64,000 nucleotides of DNA from Bacteroides caecimuris (lineage in GTDB: Bacteria; Bacteroidota; Bacteroidia; Bacteroidales; Bacteroidaceae). The notes beneath the pieces are model-generated. The model had not been told where the DNA came from. It was given only the letters and a program-made list of their open reading frames with translations, and ran no database searches. Where the stretch lies: NCBI RefSeq assembly GCF_001688725.2, contig NZ_CP015401.2, positions 1,922,001 to 1,986,000 on the forward strand, given 5' to 3'. Position numbers and translations under genes: made by a program. Shown piece by piece: positions 52,952 through 63,175 of the stretch (within the stretch, counting starts at the first letter, position 1; every line of letters starts with the position of its first letter).

Positions 52952-55900
52952 TCAATCTTCGTCATCATCTTCCATATCAGCAGCGGGATTACCTCCTTCT
53001 TTAGCATACCTGCTCGGACTCATCTTATAGTATTTTTTGAATACTTCCCGGAAATATTTAGTTTCAGAGAATCCAACCATGTCTGAAATCTCATTAATGG
53101 CATATTCACCCTCTTTCAATAACTCGGTAGCACGTTTCAAACGCATCACCCGAATAAACTCTGTCGGAGACTGTCCCGTCAATGCTTTCAATTTACAATA
53201 GAAACTGGTACGGCTCATGCCACTTGATTCACAGAGCACACTAACGGAAAATTCAGGGTTGTTTATATTCTCATCCACGATTTTCTTTGCATTTGATATA
53301 AACTTCCAATCGAGGCTGTTAGTACCGTTTGCAGATGGAACCATTGATTTCGCTTCTATATCCAGATTGGCATATCTCATGCGCAACAGTTCCCGATTTG
53401 TCAACAGATTAGCGATACTCGCCCGTAATATTTTCACGCTGAAAGGTTTGATGAGATATTCGTCCGCACCAATCGACAGTCCATCCAGAATATTGTTTTC
53501 TTCTCCCAAAGCAGTAAGCAACAACACAGGAATATGTGAAATCTCAATATCACTTTTGATAGCCACACACAATTCATCTCCCCGCATCTCCGGCATCATG
53601 ATATCAGAAAGAACTAGTTCCGGCCAATATTCTTTGATAATGATCAATGCTTCTTTTCCGTTAGCGCAAGCTTGTACATTATATATAGAAGACAATGAAC
53701 TGACTAGATAGGAGCGTAGCTCATCATTGTCTTCTACAACAAGAATTCGTCGTAAATTTGGATTATCTATTGTAGTGGTTGTCTTTACTGGTACATTCGG
53801 AGCGGGCAGTACAGGAGCCAACGTCTCAAATTTAGAAGGTGCTTCGTCACTGATATTTTGAGAATTCTTATTCTTTTTCGGAAATACAATTTTGATTGTC
53901 GTACCTTGATGCTCAACACTATCTACACTAATTTTACCTCCATGAAGGCTGACCAGTTTTCCTACCAGCATTAGTCCGATACCACTACCCGTCACTTTAG
54001 AGTTAATAGCATTGCTGGCACGAAAATGAAGCTTGAACAACTTACTTTGTTCACTGGTAGGAATACCTATACCTGTATCCTTGATTATCACTTTCCATGA
54101 ATCGTTCGTATCGGATACGGAAATGCTGACCTTTCCATTTTCAGGAGTATATTTTAGTGAGTTTGATATTATATTCTTCAAAATAGAATCCATCTTTTCT
54201 TTATCAAACGATACATTCATATAGCTGAAAGTACTCTCGTATGTATATTCAATGCGCCTGATGGCTGCATAAGAAGAGAATGTATCATATATCTCATTCA
54301 TATAGGTATTCAATTCATACTCGGAAACTGTCATATTAGAGGAATATACATCCGTTCGTTCAAAATGGATCAGATTACTGACCAGTCGTAAAAGAACTTC
54401 TACATTCCTCAATGCAATATTCGTACGAGTGATTCCATTGTCGGTGAGCGTCCCTTCTTCCAATAATTCCTCCAAAGGTGCTTTTATCAAAGTTAATGGA
54501 GTGCGTATATCATGCGCCGTATTGATGAAGAACTGCGTTTTTTCATCAGATATATTCTTTTGCTTTCTTAGATTTATCATCCGCAGAACAAAATAAAATC
54601 CCCCGATTACCAACAGGATATAACACAAGATAGCCCACCAACTTGACCAAAATGGCTGTGTGATGATAATTTTCATAGTACGTTCCTGAAAAACGGTGTC
54701 ATGTTCTTCTCTGGATACTGCACGCACATGAAGAGTATATTTACCCGGAGGCAAATTGGTGAAACGAATCAAATTACTTGCGCCCGGTTGGGTCCATTCT
54801 TCATAAAATCCTTCTAATTTCCATGAATATAGTACACTTCCGGGAGAATCATAATTGATTGTAGAAATTTCAAATGAAAACGTATTCTCATTATATGCCA
54901 GCTTTAATACATTTGTCTCATCAATACTCTTCTGTAAAGGAGAACCCTTGACACCCGGATAAACAGGTTGATAAGAAAGATGGAAGTCGCTGAATATCAA
55001 TCTAGAAAACTTATAATCCGGAAATTTCACATTCATCGGAAATTCAACTGCTCCATCCGTACTACCGAATACAAAATTTTTATTTTTACGTACCGTTCCT
55101 GCTGCTGCATTAAAATATGAAGGTAGCAATCCTTCTCCTTTGGTCCAATTACGAAATATCTTTTCTTTAGTATGGAAACAGGTTATTCCATTCTCCGTAC
55201 TCATCATTATACGTCCGTCTACTTCCGGCAATATTGTAAATATTCTGTTTGAAACTAATGCAGAGTTATTGGAAAAATAATGCTCAAAAGTTTTATCTTG
55301 AGGATCATAGATAAATACTCCCATACCATTTGTCCCGATATATAACAATCCATTATCTGCCTGATAAAGCGTATTGATATAAGTAATCCCTACCTCCATT
55401 TCAATATGCTGATATTCACCAGTATCTCGATTCAATAAATACAATCCGATAGCAGTCCCAATCCACATATTATCTTTGTCTTTTTCAACAATGGATGTAA
55501 TGGAGTTCAATCCTGAATATAGACGTGTGCTGTTAGTCTTCAAATCAAAACATTTTAGATTATAATATCCTCCCGACCAGATATACCCTCTTGAATCTTT
55601 CACTATATCACGAATATATTTATCCGGACGCATATTGACGTGAGAAAGTAGGTAAGGAGAGAAGTATTCAACGGATAGAGTCTTTTTATTTATTTTATAA
55701 ATCCCGGAAGTATATCCTCCTGCCCATATAATCCCGGGAGACACTTCACATAGAGTAATAAAAATATGATTCTTGTCTTTTAGTTGTTGATTAAAAGAAC
55801 TTAGGAATGAATGCCACTGACCTGTTTTTGAATTATAAAGACTAATACCATTACTAGTTCCAAACCACAAGTCACCTTCATGATCTTCAATGATTGCTTG

Positions 55901-56938
55901 TACCTGATCATTGACTAATGATTGGCCATTGCCCATAGCGTGTTTCATCCAATGATAATTCTCATAGCGATTATCAATCACCGTAATCCCTGTGGGATAG
56001 TTAGCCAACCATATCCGCTTTTCTTCATCTACAAATACATCATTGATATTATTCCCATTCATTTTATTATAACTTTGATAATTAGCAACAATGTAATGTT
56101 CCAGTTCACAAGTATTTGCATTCACCTTATATACTCCCATTCCTTCTGTTGCAACCAGTAATTCTGTTTCATTCAACGGGCTGATACAAGCTATGTTTAC
56201 ATCACTAAGATCAGCTTTCGGTCGTATAATCTCCTGTGTATTCATATCGTACACAAAAACTCCTCTTTCAAATGAACCGATAAATAGTCTTTTTAATTGC
56301 TTATGAAAATACAATTCACTTACTTGCGCATGAAAATAATCCAGTGTTTTAACAGGAACAGTCTCCAAAATACCATTTTCCAGTTTAACATATCGAACGC
56401 CTACCTCTGTTGCTATATAGAAATGTTGTTCGTCTATTTGTTCTATCGCTGTGATATTACTATGTAATATATTGGGAAATTGAAGAATGTGAGTATCATT
56501 TATATTATATAGTAATATAGAATCTTTATAACATAGCCAAATGTTATTATTCCGATCCAAATAGCCACAACTAATGGTTTCAGAAATATCCGGTAGTTTA
56601 TACACCATTCTGAAATCATCTTCGTTTGCTTCATATCGAAAAACTCGTCCCTGCTTACCGATCACCCATATACCGATTTGTGAATCTGTATACAACCATC
56701 CCAAACATACAGGAGCATCTAAAGTACTAGCTTCTTTGTTTAATTTATAGTGTTTTATATCTTTACCGTTATAACGATCCATTCCTTCATTGGTGAGAAA
56801 CCACATATACCCTTGTGTATCTTTCTGAATATTGAATATCCGGTGATTGCTCAGACCATTTTCTATTCCTATATATTTGTATGTCTGTGCTGTAACCCAA
56901 ATAGGGAAAAAGAGAAGAATATATATAATGTATTTCAT
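52952..56938 (-). CDS. Hybrid two-component system regulator (HTCS), apparently orphan
   Basis: A 1328-residue one-protein sensor and regulator. A signal peptide (ILLFFPIWVTAQ) leads into a periplasmic propeller of Reg_prop repeats (YKYIGIENGLSNHRIF, GDLWFGTSNGISLYNSKTG) and a Y_Y_Y domain. After one membrane helix (SWWAILCYILLVIGGFYFVL) come HisKA (NTAHDIRTPLTLIK), HATPase (GSGIGLMLVGKLVS), a receiver (LVLSDIMMPEM) and an AraC HTH (VLCESSGMSRTSFYCKLKAL to VGFSETKYFREVFKKYYKMSP). HTCS proteins sense oligosaccharide breakdown products and turn on PULs. The nearest Sus pair here is served by ECF/FecR, so its own target is not obvious. Confidence 0.9.
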   Translation of the reverse strand: MKYIIYILLFFPIWVTAQTYKYIGIENGLSNHRIFNIQKDTQGYMWFLTNEGMDRYNGKDIKHYKLNKEASTLDAPVCLGWLYTDSQIGIWVIGKQGRVFRYEANEDDFRMVYKLPDISETISCGYLDRNNNIWLCYKDSILLYNINDTHILQFPNILHSNITAIEQIDEQHFYIATEVGVRYVKLENGILETVPVKTLDYFHAQVSELYFHKQLKRLFIGSFERGVFVYDMNTQEIIRPKADLSDVNIACISPLNETELLVATEGMGVYKVNANTCELEHYIVANYQSYNKMNGNNINDVFVDEEKRIWLANYPTGITVIDNRYENYHWMKHAMGNGQSLVNDQVQAIIEDHEGDLWFGTSNGISLYNSKTGQWHSFLSSFNQQLKDKNHIFITLCEVSPGIIWAGGYTSGIYKINKKTLSVEYFSPYLLSHVNMRPDKYIRDIVKDSRGYIWSGGYYNLKCFDLKTNSTRLYSGLNSITSIVEKDKDNMWIGTAIGLYLLNRDTGEYQHIEMEVGITYINTLYQADNGLLYIGTNGMGVFIYDPQDKTFEHYFSNNSALVSNRIFTILPEVDGRIMMSTENGITCFHTKEKIFRNWTKGEGLLPSYFNAAAGTVRKNKNFVFGSTDGAVEFPMNVKFPDYKFSRLIFSDFHLSYQPVYPGVKGSPLQKSIDETNVLKLAYNENTFSFEISTINYDSPGSVLYSWKLEGFYEEWTQPGASNLIRFTNLPPGKYTLHVRAVSREEHDTVFQERTMKIIITQPFWSSWWAILCYILLVIGGFYFVLRMINLRKQKNISDEKTQFFINTAHDIRTPLTLIKAPLEELLEEGTLTDNGITRTNIALRNVEVLLRLVSNLIHFERTDVYSSNMTVSEYELNTYMNEIYDTFSSYAAIRRIEYTYESTFSYMNVSFDKEKMDSILKNIISNSLKYTPENGKVSISVSDTNDSWKVIIKDTGIGIPTSEQSKLFKLHFRASNAINSKVTGSGIGLMLVGKLVSLHGGKISVDSVEHQGTTIKIVFPKKNKNSQNISDEAPSKFETLAPVLPAPNVPVKTTTTIDNPNLRRILVVEDNDELRSYLVSSLSSIYNVQACANGKEALIIIKEYWPELVLSDIMMPEMRGDELCVAIKSDIEISHIPVLLLTALGEENNILDGLSIGADEYLIKPFSVKILRASIANLLTNRELLRMRYANLDIEAKSMVPSANGTNSLDWKFISNAKKIVDENINNPEFSVSVLCESSGMSRTSFYCKLKALTGQSPTEFIRVMRLKRATELLKEGEYAINEISDMVGFSETKYFREVFKKYYKMSPSRYAKEGGNPAADMEDDDED

Positions 56939-56959
56939 ATAAACAGTTGTTTTTTACTA

Positions 56960-57330
56960 CTCCAGTTTCTTCTTGTAAACCCATATACTTATTATAAAAT
57001 AAATACTGGTATCCAAAGGATTATATATTCCGGTCTGATATCCTCCATATTGGCTCCTATAGAATTCAATTTCACAATGATTGGATCATCCGGAATAATA
57101 GAATGTACAAAGTCTTTTGCCGCGATCAGTCAATTGTGATAGGGGCTGTTTTACTTTATCTTCTCTGACATGTGCACAAACGCTCCCGTAGACTGAAGGC
57201 TGGGATACCAGAAAGCATTCTGTTTGTCACGTTCAGCCTTTGCAATCTCAATACTCTTATCTGCAACTTTCAGACTTTGATTTCCCTGATTCAGCAAATA
57301 CAGTGACTCCTCAAAACTATTCTAACAGAT
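56960..57330 (-). pseudogene. Decayed TolC-family outer-membrane efflux gene
   Basis: On the minus strand FEESLYLLNQGNQSLKVADK, then KAERDKQNAFWYPSLQSTGA and FVHMSEKIK run into a stop. After frame changes VKQPLSQLTD and AAKDFVHSIIPDDPIIVKLN follow. These are TolC-type N-terminal sequences with frameshifts. The end (GGYQTGIYNPLDTSIYF in another frame) may belong to a different decayed gene. It lies just upstream of the hybrid regulator. Confidence 0.6.
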
Positions 57331-57432
57331 GAAAAGAGAGGTTTGTTCATTAGAAAAATATGGCGTTACAACAAAAGAGTTGAAAAGATTTTGATTTCAC
57401 TTTCTTCTTGCATTAAAATTTTTACGATTTTA

Positions 57433-57462
57433 TTTGAGATATAAAAATTATGTTTACCTTTG
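57433..57462 (+). promoter_or_regulatory. Promoter of the tRNA-Gly gene
   Basis: -33 TTTG (57433-57436) and -7 TACCTTTG (57455-57462) are separated by 18 bp, a very good match to the Bacteroides pattern, 48 bp before the tRNA. Confidence 0.7.
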
Positions 57463-57509
57463 CATCACCGTTTCATAAGGCATTTTAAGTCGAGAAACAC
57501 AGTAAATAT

Positions 57510-57582
57510 GCGGTAATAGCTCAGTTGGTAGAGCACTAGCTTCCCAAGCTGGGGGTCGCGAGTTCGAACCTCGTTTACCGCT
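57510..57582 (+). tRNA. tRNA-Gly (CCC anticodon)
   Basis: A 73-nt cloverleaf. The acceptor stem is GCGGTAA/TTACCGC, the D stem is GCTC/GAGC, and the anticodon arm CTAGC-TTCCCAA-GCTGG has anticodon CCC. The T arm GCGAG-TTCGAAC-CTCGT follows. The CCA is not encoded. A hairpin terminator follows. Confidence 0.9.
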
Positions 57583-57591
57583 CATTTGGAA

Positions 57592-57629
57592 ATCAGGTAG
57601 TTATATTAAACAAACTACCTGATTTTTTT
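57592..57629 (+). terminator. Terminator of tRNA-Gly
   Basis: TCAGGTAGTT pairs with AACTACCTGA, followed by a T-rich run. Confidence 0.8.
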
Positions 57630-57827
57630 ATTTTCAGGTTCCTTTTCGCTTCAGTTGTAATTCTTTAGGATTTAATTCATGGCAATCCATTCCTAAAATC
57701 AGATTCATTCCGGTACTGTTTTGAACAAAATCATAATAGTTCCCACATTACATAGAGTTTAAAATGGTATAATTATGGCTCAGTCTGAAAATTTGGGGGA
57801 TTGCGTTAAAATTCTTATTTTTGCATC

Positions 57828-58199
57828 ATGAAAACATCCTCTTCCCAAACGATTGATCCTGTTGCTTCTTTAAGCTTGTTCTTGCCTTCAGGAATCCTTG
57901 ATTACTTCACCCTAGTCAATCATGTATCTCAGGATACTTGCTTTATTCTTTATTTAGAGGAGAAAGCGACTATTCCTTCCGAGTACTCTGATCTCCATCT
58001 TCACTCAAAAGGTTTCCTCCCTGAGATTGAAGTTCAGGACTTCCCTATCCGTGGTAAAGCCGTTTATTTACGTATCAAGCGTCGTCGCTGGGAAGATCCA
58101 TCCACCGGGCAGACGTATAGTCGTGACTGGAGTTTGGTAGCCACCGGTACTCGCATAACCGCTGAGTTCGGTGCTTTTTTAAAAGAATTACTTGGATAA
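57828..58199 (+). CDS. ISAon1-type transposase N-terminal region protein
   Basis: A 123-residue protein. It matches the short N-terminal ORF of ISAon1-type elements (SLSLFLPSGILDYFTLVNHV, YLRIKRRRWEDPSTGQTYSR). It ends 8 bp inside the next ORF, in a different frame (the next ORF is in the +1 frame), so the two may be joined by frameshifting or by reinitiation. Confidence 0.8.
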   Translation: MKTSSSQTIDPVASLSLFLPSGILDYFTLVNHVSQDTCFILYLEEKATIPSEYSDLHLHSKGFLPEIEVQDFPIRGKAVYLRIKRRRWEDPSTGQTYSRDWSLVATGTRITAEFGAFLKELLG

Positions 58200-59175
58200 T
58201 CACGCTGTTAGCTGCCAAAGTGTAGCCGAGCATTACTGCATGGATGGCAAACAGCTTCAAAGCCAATATAAGGACCACCTGAGTGACTTCCAGAATTGGG
58301 ATCAGAGAGCACATGCCCAAGAGTATATCCTTTATCCAAAGAATATGGGTTATCACCTATGTATTGACGAGACGGCTTTAAGCAAGGGAGATCTTTATAC
58401 CATCTTAATAAATAGAGATAAGCGAGGCAGGAAAGGTTCTATTATAGCTGTAATTCAGGGCACTAAAACCGATGATATCATTGCGGTACTTACAAAGATG
58501 CCACAGGAGCTGCGGAATCAAGTCAAAGAAATCACACTGGATATGGCAGGGAGCATGCAAAAGATTGCGAAAACGTGCTTTCCACGTGCCATGCAGGTGA
58601 TTGATAGGTTTCATGTACAAAAACTTGTATATGAAGCTGTACAAGAGTTGCGCATTACATATAGATGGCAAGTGATAAAAGAGGAGAATAAAGCCATGAA
58701 AGCGGCAAAAGAGAAGGGGGAAGTATATAAAGCGGAAGAACTCGAAAACGGAGATACACTCAGGCAATTATTGGCCAGAAGCAGATATTTATTATTTAAA
58801 TCACCTGACAAATGGACCAAGAGTCAGAAAATCAGGGCAGAATTACTTTTCAAGCAGTTTGAAGATATTAAGCACGTATATTACTACTCATTGGAGTTGG
58901 GAAAGATATTTTCCACAAACTATGACAAGGATGTAGCAAGAGCAAAGCTGGCACTATGGTATAATAAGATTGAAGAATATGGATACGATACATTCACAAC
59001 AGTAGCAAACTCTATTGAGAACCATTACGAAAGGATTTTAAACTTCTTTGTGAACAGGAGCACAAATGCAGCTGCAGAAGCATTTAATGCTAAAATCAAA
59101 GCATTTAGGGCATCATTTAGAGGAGTCGTGGATATGAGATTCTTCCTTTTTAGGCTAGCAAAGGTATATGCATAA
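58192..59175 (+). CDS. ISAon1-type DDE transposase
   Basis: A 327-residue transposase of the ISL3-type DDE fold. Expected features are the CIDETALSKGDLYTILIN start of the catalytic domain, EITLDMAGSMQKIAKTCFPR and QVIDRFHVQKLVYEAVQEL with the catalytic acids, and IENHYERILNFFVNRSTNAAAEAFNAKIKAF (Glu). It begins at TTG overlapping the upstream ORF by 8 bp. The frame is open throughout, so the IS is likely functional. Confidence 0.85.
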   Translation: MDNHAVSCQSVAEHYCMDGKQLQSQYKDHLSDFQNWDQRAHAQEYILYPKNMGYHLCIDETALSKGDLYTILINRDKRGRKGSIIAVIQGTKTDDIIAVLTKMPQELRNQVKEITLDMAGSMQKIAKTCFPRAMQVIDRFHVQKLVYEAVQELRITYRWQVIKEENKAMKAAKEKGEVYKAEELENGDTLRQLLARSRYLLFKSPDKWTKSQKIRAELLFKQFEDIKHVYYYSLELGKIFSTNYDKDVARAKLALWYNKIEEYGYDTFTTVANSIENHYERILNFFVNRSTNAAAEAFNAKIKAFRASFRGVVDMRFFLFRLAKVYA

Positions 59176-59219
59176 ATGGAAGTTACAAATATTAATCCCC
59201 CAAGAATTACAACTGAGCC

Positions 59220-59297
59220 ATAATTATCTTGCACACACTTATACTCCTATGTATCAATCGAATAAATACAAATAGTGTAGGTGTGCAAGATAATTAT
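59220..59297. repeat. 17-bp inverted repeat targeted by the IS
   Basis: ATAATTATCTTGCACAC (59220-59236) is the perfect inverse of GTGTGCAAGATAATTAT (59281-59297) with a 44-bp loop. The IS target duplication ATAATTAT is the outer end of this arm, so the IS landed at the edge of the repeat. Confidence 0.75.
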
Positions 59298-59513
59298 ATC
59301 ATTTTAAATCTTAGTAAAGTTAAATACTTGGCTCATTTCCGAACGGTTTCATTCAAAACTGCACCGATTTTGAACATAATTTTGTGATGTGTAATCCTCC
59401 TAAATTTTCAAACTGCCCCCCTTTTCTATTGAAATACATATTATAAAGGAAAAAACAAAACATGACTTTAGAAAATTAATGCATGAAGAATAGGGCAGTT
59501 CATGCATTTTTCG

Positions 59514-59521
59514 TATTTTTG
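59514..59521 (+). promoter_or_regulatory. -7 promoter element of proS
   Basis: TATTTTTG, 44 bp before the proS ATG. The -33 box is weak (a TTCAT stretch about 20 bp upstream). Confidence 0.5.
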
Positions 59522-59565
59522 CTCCCTGTTTTAACACTCAAGAAAACTTTAAATAGAAAAATATA

Positions 59566-61059
59566 ATGGCAAAAGAACTGAAAGACCTTACCAAACGTAG
59601 CGAAAACTACTCGCAATGGTATAACGATTTGGTGGTAAAAGCTGATTTGGCAGAACAGTCTGCCGTACGCGGATGTATGGTGATTAAGCCTTACGGATAC
59701 GCAATCTGGGAGAAAATGCAACGTCAACTGGACGAAATGTTTAAAGAGACAGGACACGTGAATGCATACTTCCCATTATTAATCCCCAAATCATTCCTAA
59801 GCCGTGAAGCCGAACACGTAGAAGGCTTCGCAAAAGAATGTGCCGTAGTAACGCATTATCGTTTGAAAAATGCTGAAGACGGTTCGGGCGTAGTAGTAGA
59901 CCCTGCCGCTAAATTGGAAGAAGAATTGATTATCCGTCCGACATCAGAGACTATTATCTGGAATACATACAAGAATTGGATTCAATCCTATCGTGACCTG
60001 CCTATCCTTTGCAATCAATGGGCAAACGTTTTCCGTTGGGAGATGCGTACCCGTTTGTTTCTGCGTACTGCTGAATTCTTGTGGCAGGAAGGGCATACCG
60101 CCCATGCTACTCGCGAAGAAGCTGAAGAAGAAGCTGTCAGAATGTTGAATGTATATGCCGATTTCGCTGAGAAATATATGGCTGTTCCGGTAGTAAAAGG
60201 TGTAAAATCAGCTAACGAACGTTTTGCCGGCGCACTTGACACTTACACCATCGAAGCTATGATGCAGGATGGCAAAGCATTGCAAAGTGGTACTTCTCAC
60301 TTCTTGGGACAAAACTTTGCAAAAGCGTTCGATGTTCAGTTTGTGAACAAAGAAAACAAGTTGGAATACGTTTGGGCTACTTCATGGGGTGTTTCTACTC
60401 GTTTGATGGGTGCATTGATTATGACTCATTCTGACGACAACGGTTTAGTATTACCACCGCATCTGGCTCCTATTCAGGTAGTTATCGTTCCTATCTATAA
60501 GAATGATGAGCAACTGAAGCAAATCGATGCTAAGGTAGAAGGTATTGTTGCTAAATTGAAAGCACTGGGTATCTCAGTAAAATATGATAATGCGGACAAC
60601 AAGCGTCCGGGCTTCAAATTCGCAGATTATGAGTTGAAGGGCGTTCCTGTCCGTTTGGTAATGGGTGGTCGCGACCTCGAGAACAATACGATGGAAGTGA
60701 TGCGCCGCGATACGCTGGAAAAAGAAACTATTACGTGCGACGGTATCGAGACATACGTTCAGAACTTGCTTGAAGAAATACAAGCAAATATCTACAAGAA
60801 AGCATTAGACTATCGTAACTCCAAGATTACGACAGTAGATACCTATGACGAATTCAAAGAAAAAATCGAAGAAGGCGGATTTATTCTTGCTCACTGGGAC
60901 GGAACTACCGAAACTGAGGAAAAGATTAAAGAAGATACAAAAGCTACCATCCGTTGTATCCCGTTCGATTCCTTTGTTCCGGATGACAAGAAACCTGGAA
61001 AATGTATGGTTACAGGCAAACCATCTGCCCGTCGTGTAATATTTGCACGTTCCTATTAA
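59566..61059 (+). CDS. proS: Prolyl-tRNA synthetase
   Basis: A 497-residue class II synthetase that charges tRNA-Pro. Motifs are [13 protein letters not shown] (motif 1 region), [23 protein letters not shown] and [21 protein letters not shown] (motif 2), [13 protein letters not shown], and [14 protein letters not shown] (motif 3). The anticodon domain ([15 protein letters not shown]) and a C-terminal zinc-like domain ending FARSY follow. The short length without the bacterial editing insertion is the archaeal/eukaryal-type ProRS used by Bacteroides. Housekeeping. Confidence 0.92.
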   Translation: MAKELKDLTKRSENYSQWYNDLVVKADLAEQSAVRGCMVIKPYGYAIWEKMQRQLDEMFKETGHVNAYFPLLIPKSFLSREAEHVEGFAKECAVVTHYRLKNAEDGSGVVVDPAAKLEEELIIRPTSETIIWNTYKNWIQSYRDLPILCNQWANVFRWEMRTRLFLRTAEFLWQEGHTAHATREEAEEEAVRMLNVYADFAEKYMAVPVVKGVKSANERFAGALDTYTIEAMMQDGKALQSGTSHFLGQNFAKAFDVQFVNKENKLEYVWATSWGVSTRLMGALIMTHSDDNGLVLPPHLAPIQVVIVPIYKNDEQLKQIDAKVEGIVAKLKALGISVKYDNADNKRPGFKFADYELKGVPVRLVMGGRDLENNTMEVMRRDTLEKETITCDGIETYVQNLLEEIQANIYKKALDYRNSKITTVDTYDEFKEKIEEGGFILAHWDGTTETEEKIKEDTKATIRCIPFDSFVPDDKKPGKCMVTGKPSARRVIFARSY

Positions 61060-61087
61060 GCATTAGAAAGCAAATCTGATAGAATTA

Positions 61088-61121
61088 AAGGTCGGGAATG
61101 AATATATTTCCCGGCCTTTTT
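61088..61121 (+). terminator. Terminator of proS
   Basis: AAAGGTCGGGAA pairs with TTTCCCGGCCTTT (one G-T pair) followed by T-rich tail. Confidence 0.8.
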
Positions 61122-61197
61122 ATGTCCATTTCAGTTTTATTTCAGAAATATCTCCTTTCTTTGTAATGCATTTATAAAGAAGAAAGGAAAAAGAACA

Positions 61198-61875
61198 ATG
61201 AAGATATTGATTGTAGAAGACGAGCCGTCTTTAAGGGAACTGATCCAATGTTCGCTTGAAAAAGAACGTTATGTTGTGGAAACAGCGGATGACTTCAATT
61301 CAGCATTACGTAAAATCGAAGATTACGATTATGATTGTATCTTGTTGGATATTATGCTACCTGACGGAAGCGGGCTTGACCTTCTCGAACGATTGAAAGC
61401 CCTTCATAAACGGGAAAACGTAATTATCATTTCCGCAAAGGATTCTTTGGAAGATAAAGTTCTGGGACTTGAACTCGGGGCGGATGATTACTTACCGAAA
61501 CCATTTCATTTGGTGGAACTGAATGCCCGAATAAAAAGCGTGATACGCCGTCGTCAACAGGATGGAGAGATAGATATCCGTCAGGGAAATGTCCGGATAG
61601 AACCGGACAAGTTCCGTGTATTCGTTAATGACCGCGAACTGGAACTGAACAGAAAGGAATATGATATTCTTCTATACTTCATTAACCGTCCCGGAAGATT
61701 AATCAATAAAAATACATTGGCCGAATCTGTGTGGGGAGATCATATTGACCAGGTAGATAATTTCGACTTCATATATGCCCAAATCAAGAATCTACGCAAA
61801 AAGCTCAAAGATTCGGGCGCAACCCTTGAAATAAAAGCTGTCTACGGATTCGGATATAAATTGATTGTTGAATAA
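61198..61875 (+). CDS. OmpR/PhoB-type response regulator
   Basis: A 225-residue regulator. The receiver has acidic DE at 8-9, phospho-Asp53 in ILLDIMLPDG, and Lys in LPKPF. The winged-helix C-terminus reads RELELNRKEYDILLYFI and AVYGFGYKLIVE. It precedes the kinase gene by 17 bp, and probably binds the repeated dyad region (63176-63267) near the secreted PepSY genes. Confidence 0.88.
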   Translation: MKILIVEDEPSLRELIQCSLEKERYVVETADDFNSALRKIEDYDYDCILLDIMLPDGSGLDLLERLKALHKRENVIIISAKDSLEDKVLGLELGADDYLPKPFHLVELNARIKSVIRRRQQDGEIDIRQGNVRIEPDKFRVFVNDRELELNRKEYDILLYFINRPGRLINKNTLAESVWGDHIDQVDNFDFIYAQIKNLRKKLKDSGATLEIKAVYGFGYKLIVE

Positions 61876-61891
61876 AAAGAGACTATCATCC

Positions 61892-63166
61892 ATGAAATTA
61901 ATATATTACATCATTCTTCGCATCACCCTTGCTCTAACTCTTATCTTGACAGTTTGGGCTGTTTTCTTTTATGTCACGATGATTGACGAAGTGAATGATG
62001 AAGTGGATGATGCTTTGGAAGACTATTCGGAAACAATCATTATCCGCGCGTTGGCAGGAGAGGAACTACCCTCTGAGACTAACGGTTCCAACAATCAGTA
62101 TTATATGACGGAAGTAAGTAAGGAATATGCGGAAAACCGGGAAGATATTCTGTACAAAGACTCTATGGTATATATTAAAGAAAAAGGAGAAACCGAACCG
62201 GCACGCATTCTTACCACGATCTTTCAGGATGACGAAGGACGATACCATGAACTGACAGTCTCTACTCCAAGTATCGAAAAAGATGATTTGAAAGATGCTA
62301 TTCTGGTATGGATCATTTTTCTGTATGTGGCTTTACTATTATGTATTATTATAATTTCAGTGTGGGTATTCTATCGGAACATGCACCCGCTTTATGTCCT
62401 TCTCCACTGGTTGGACAATTATCAAACCGGGAAAAAGAACGAACCATTGAACAATAATACCCAAATTACGGAATTCAGGAAATTGAATGATGCCGCCATC
62501 CGTTATGCAGAACGCACCGAACAAATGTTTGAACAACAAAAACAGTTTATAGGAAATGCTTCGCATGAGATACAGACTCCGCTTGCCATCTGCCGCAATC
62601 GTCTGGAAATGCTGATGGAAGATGAGTTATTGTCAGAAAAGCAACTGGAAGAGCTGATGAAAACGCATCAGACCCTGGAGTACATTACCAAACTGAATAA
62701 ATCCCTGTTATTACTTACCAAGATAGACAACAGGCAGTTTACCGATATCAAACAGTTGAAATTAAATATGCTTCTCAAACGGTATTTGCAAGACTATGAA
62801 GAAGTCTATCACTATCGCAATATAAAAACAAGCATTGAAGAACAGGATGTTTTCAATATTATGATGAATGAATCTCTGGCAGTAGCTTTGCTGACTAATC
62901 TTCTGAAGAATGCATTTGTGCATAATGTGGATAGGGGACATATCCGAATAGTTGTTAGTAAAAACAATATAACTTTCCGGAATACAGGAGTAGAGCATCC
63001 GTTGGATAAGGAACATATCTTCGAACGTTTCTATCAAGGTGCCAAGAAGGAAGGTTCTACCGGATTGGGATTGGCAATAGCCGCATCCATTTGTCGCTTG
63101 CAGCATCTAATTCTACGATATTACTACGAACAGGGAGAACACTGCTTCGAGATTTCCAGCATCTGA
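61892..63166 (+). CDS. Membrane sensor histidine kinase
   Basis: A 424-residue kinase. Two membrane helices (ILRITLALTLILTVWAVFF and AILVWIIFLYVALLLCIIII) enclose a periplasmic loop of about 110 residues. H-box GNASHEIQTPLAICRNR (phospho-His), N-box NLLKNAFVHN, and G-box STGLGLAIA are visible. It pairs with the response regulator encoded just upstream. The stimulus is unknown. Start at ATG 61892; a TTG further upstream is possible. Confidence 0.85.
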   Translation: MKLIYYIILRITLALTLILTVWAVFFYVTMIDEVNDEVDDALEDYSETIIIRALAGEELPSETNGSNNQYYMTEVSKEYAENREDILYKDSMVYIKEKGETEPARILTTIFQDDEGRYHELTVSTPSIEKDDLKDAILVWIIFLYVALLLCIIIISVWVFYRNMHPLYVLLHWLDNYQTGKKNEPLNNNTQITEFRKLNDAAIRYAERTEQMFEQQKQFIGNASHEIQTPLAICRNRLEMLMEDELLSEKQLEELMKTHQTLEYITKLNKSLLLLTKIDNRQFTDIKQLKLNMLLKRYLQDYEEVYHYRNIKTSIEEQDVFNIMMNESLAVALLTNLLKNAFVHNVDRGHIRIVVSKNNITFRNTGVEHPLDKEHIFERFYQGAKKEGSTGLGLAIAASICRLQHLILRYYYEQGEHCFEISSI

Positions 63167-63175
63167 TTTTGTGGT

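Larger units (their letters stand above)
57777..59219. mobile_element. Complete ISAon1-type insertion sequence, 1443 bp
   Basis: Terminal inverted repeats GGCTCAGTCTG...TTGGGGGATT (left) and AATCCCCCAAG...ACTGAGCC (right, inverted) bound two transposase genes. Both sides carry the 8-bp ATAATTAT target duplication (57769-57776 and 59220-59227). It is a complete element inserted after the tRNA-Gly gene, in the direction of the transposase genes. The 8-bp duplication fits the ISL3-like group. It targeted the end of a 17-bp inverted repeat (59220-59236 with 59281-59297). Confidence 0.9.
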
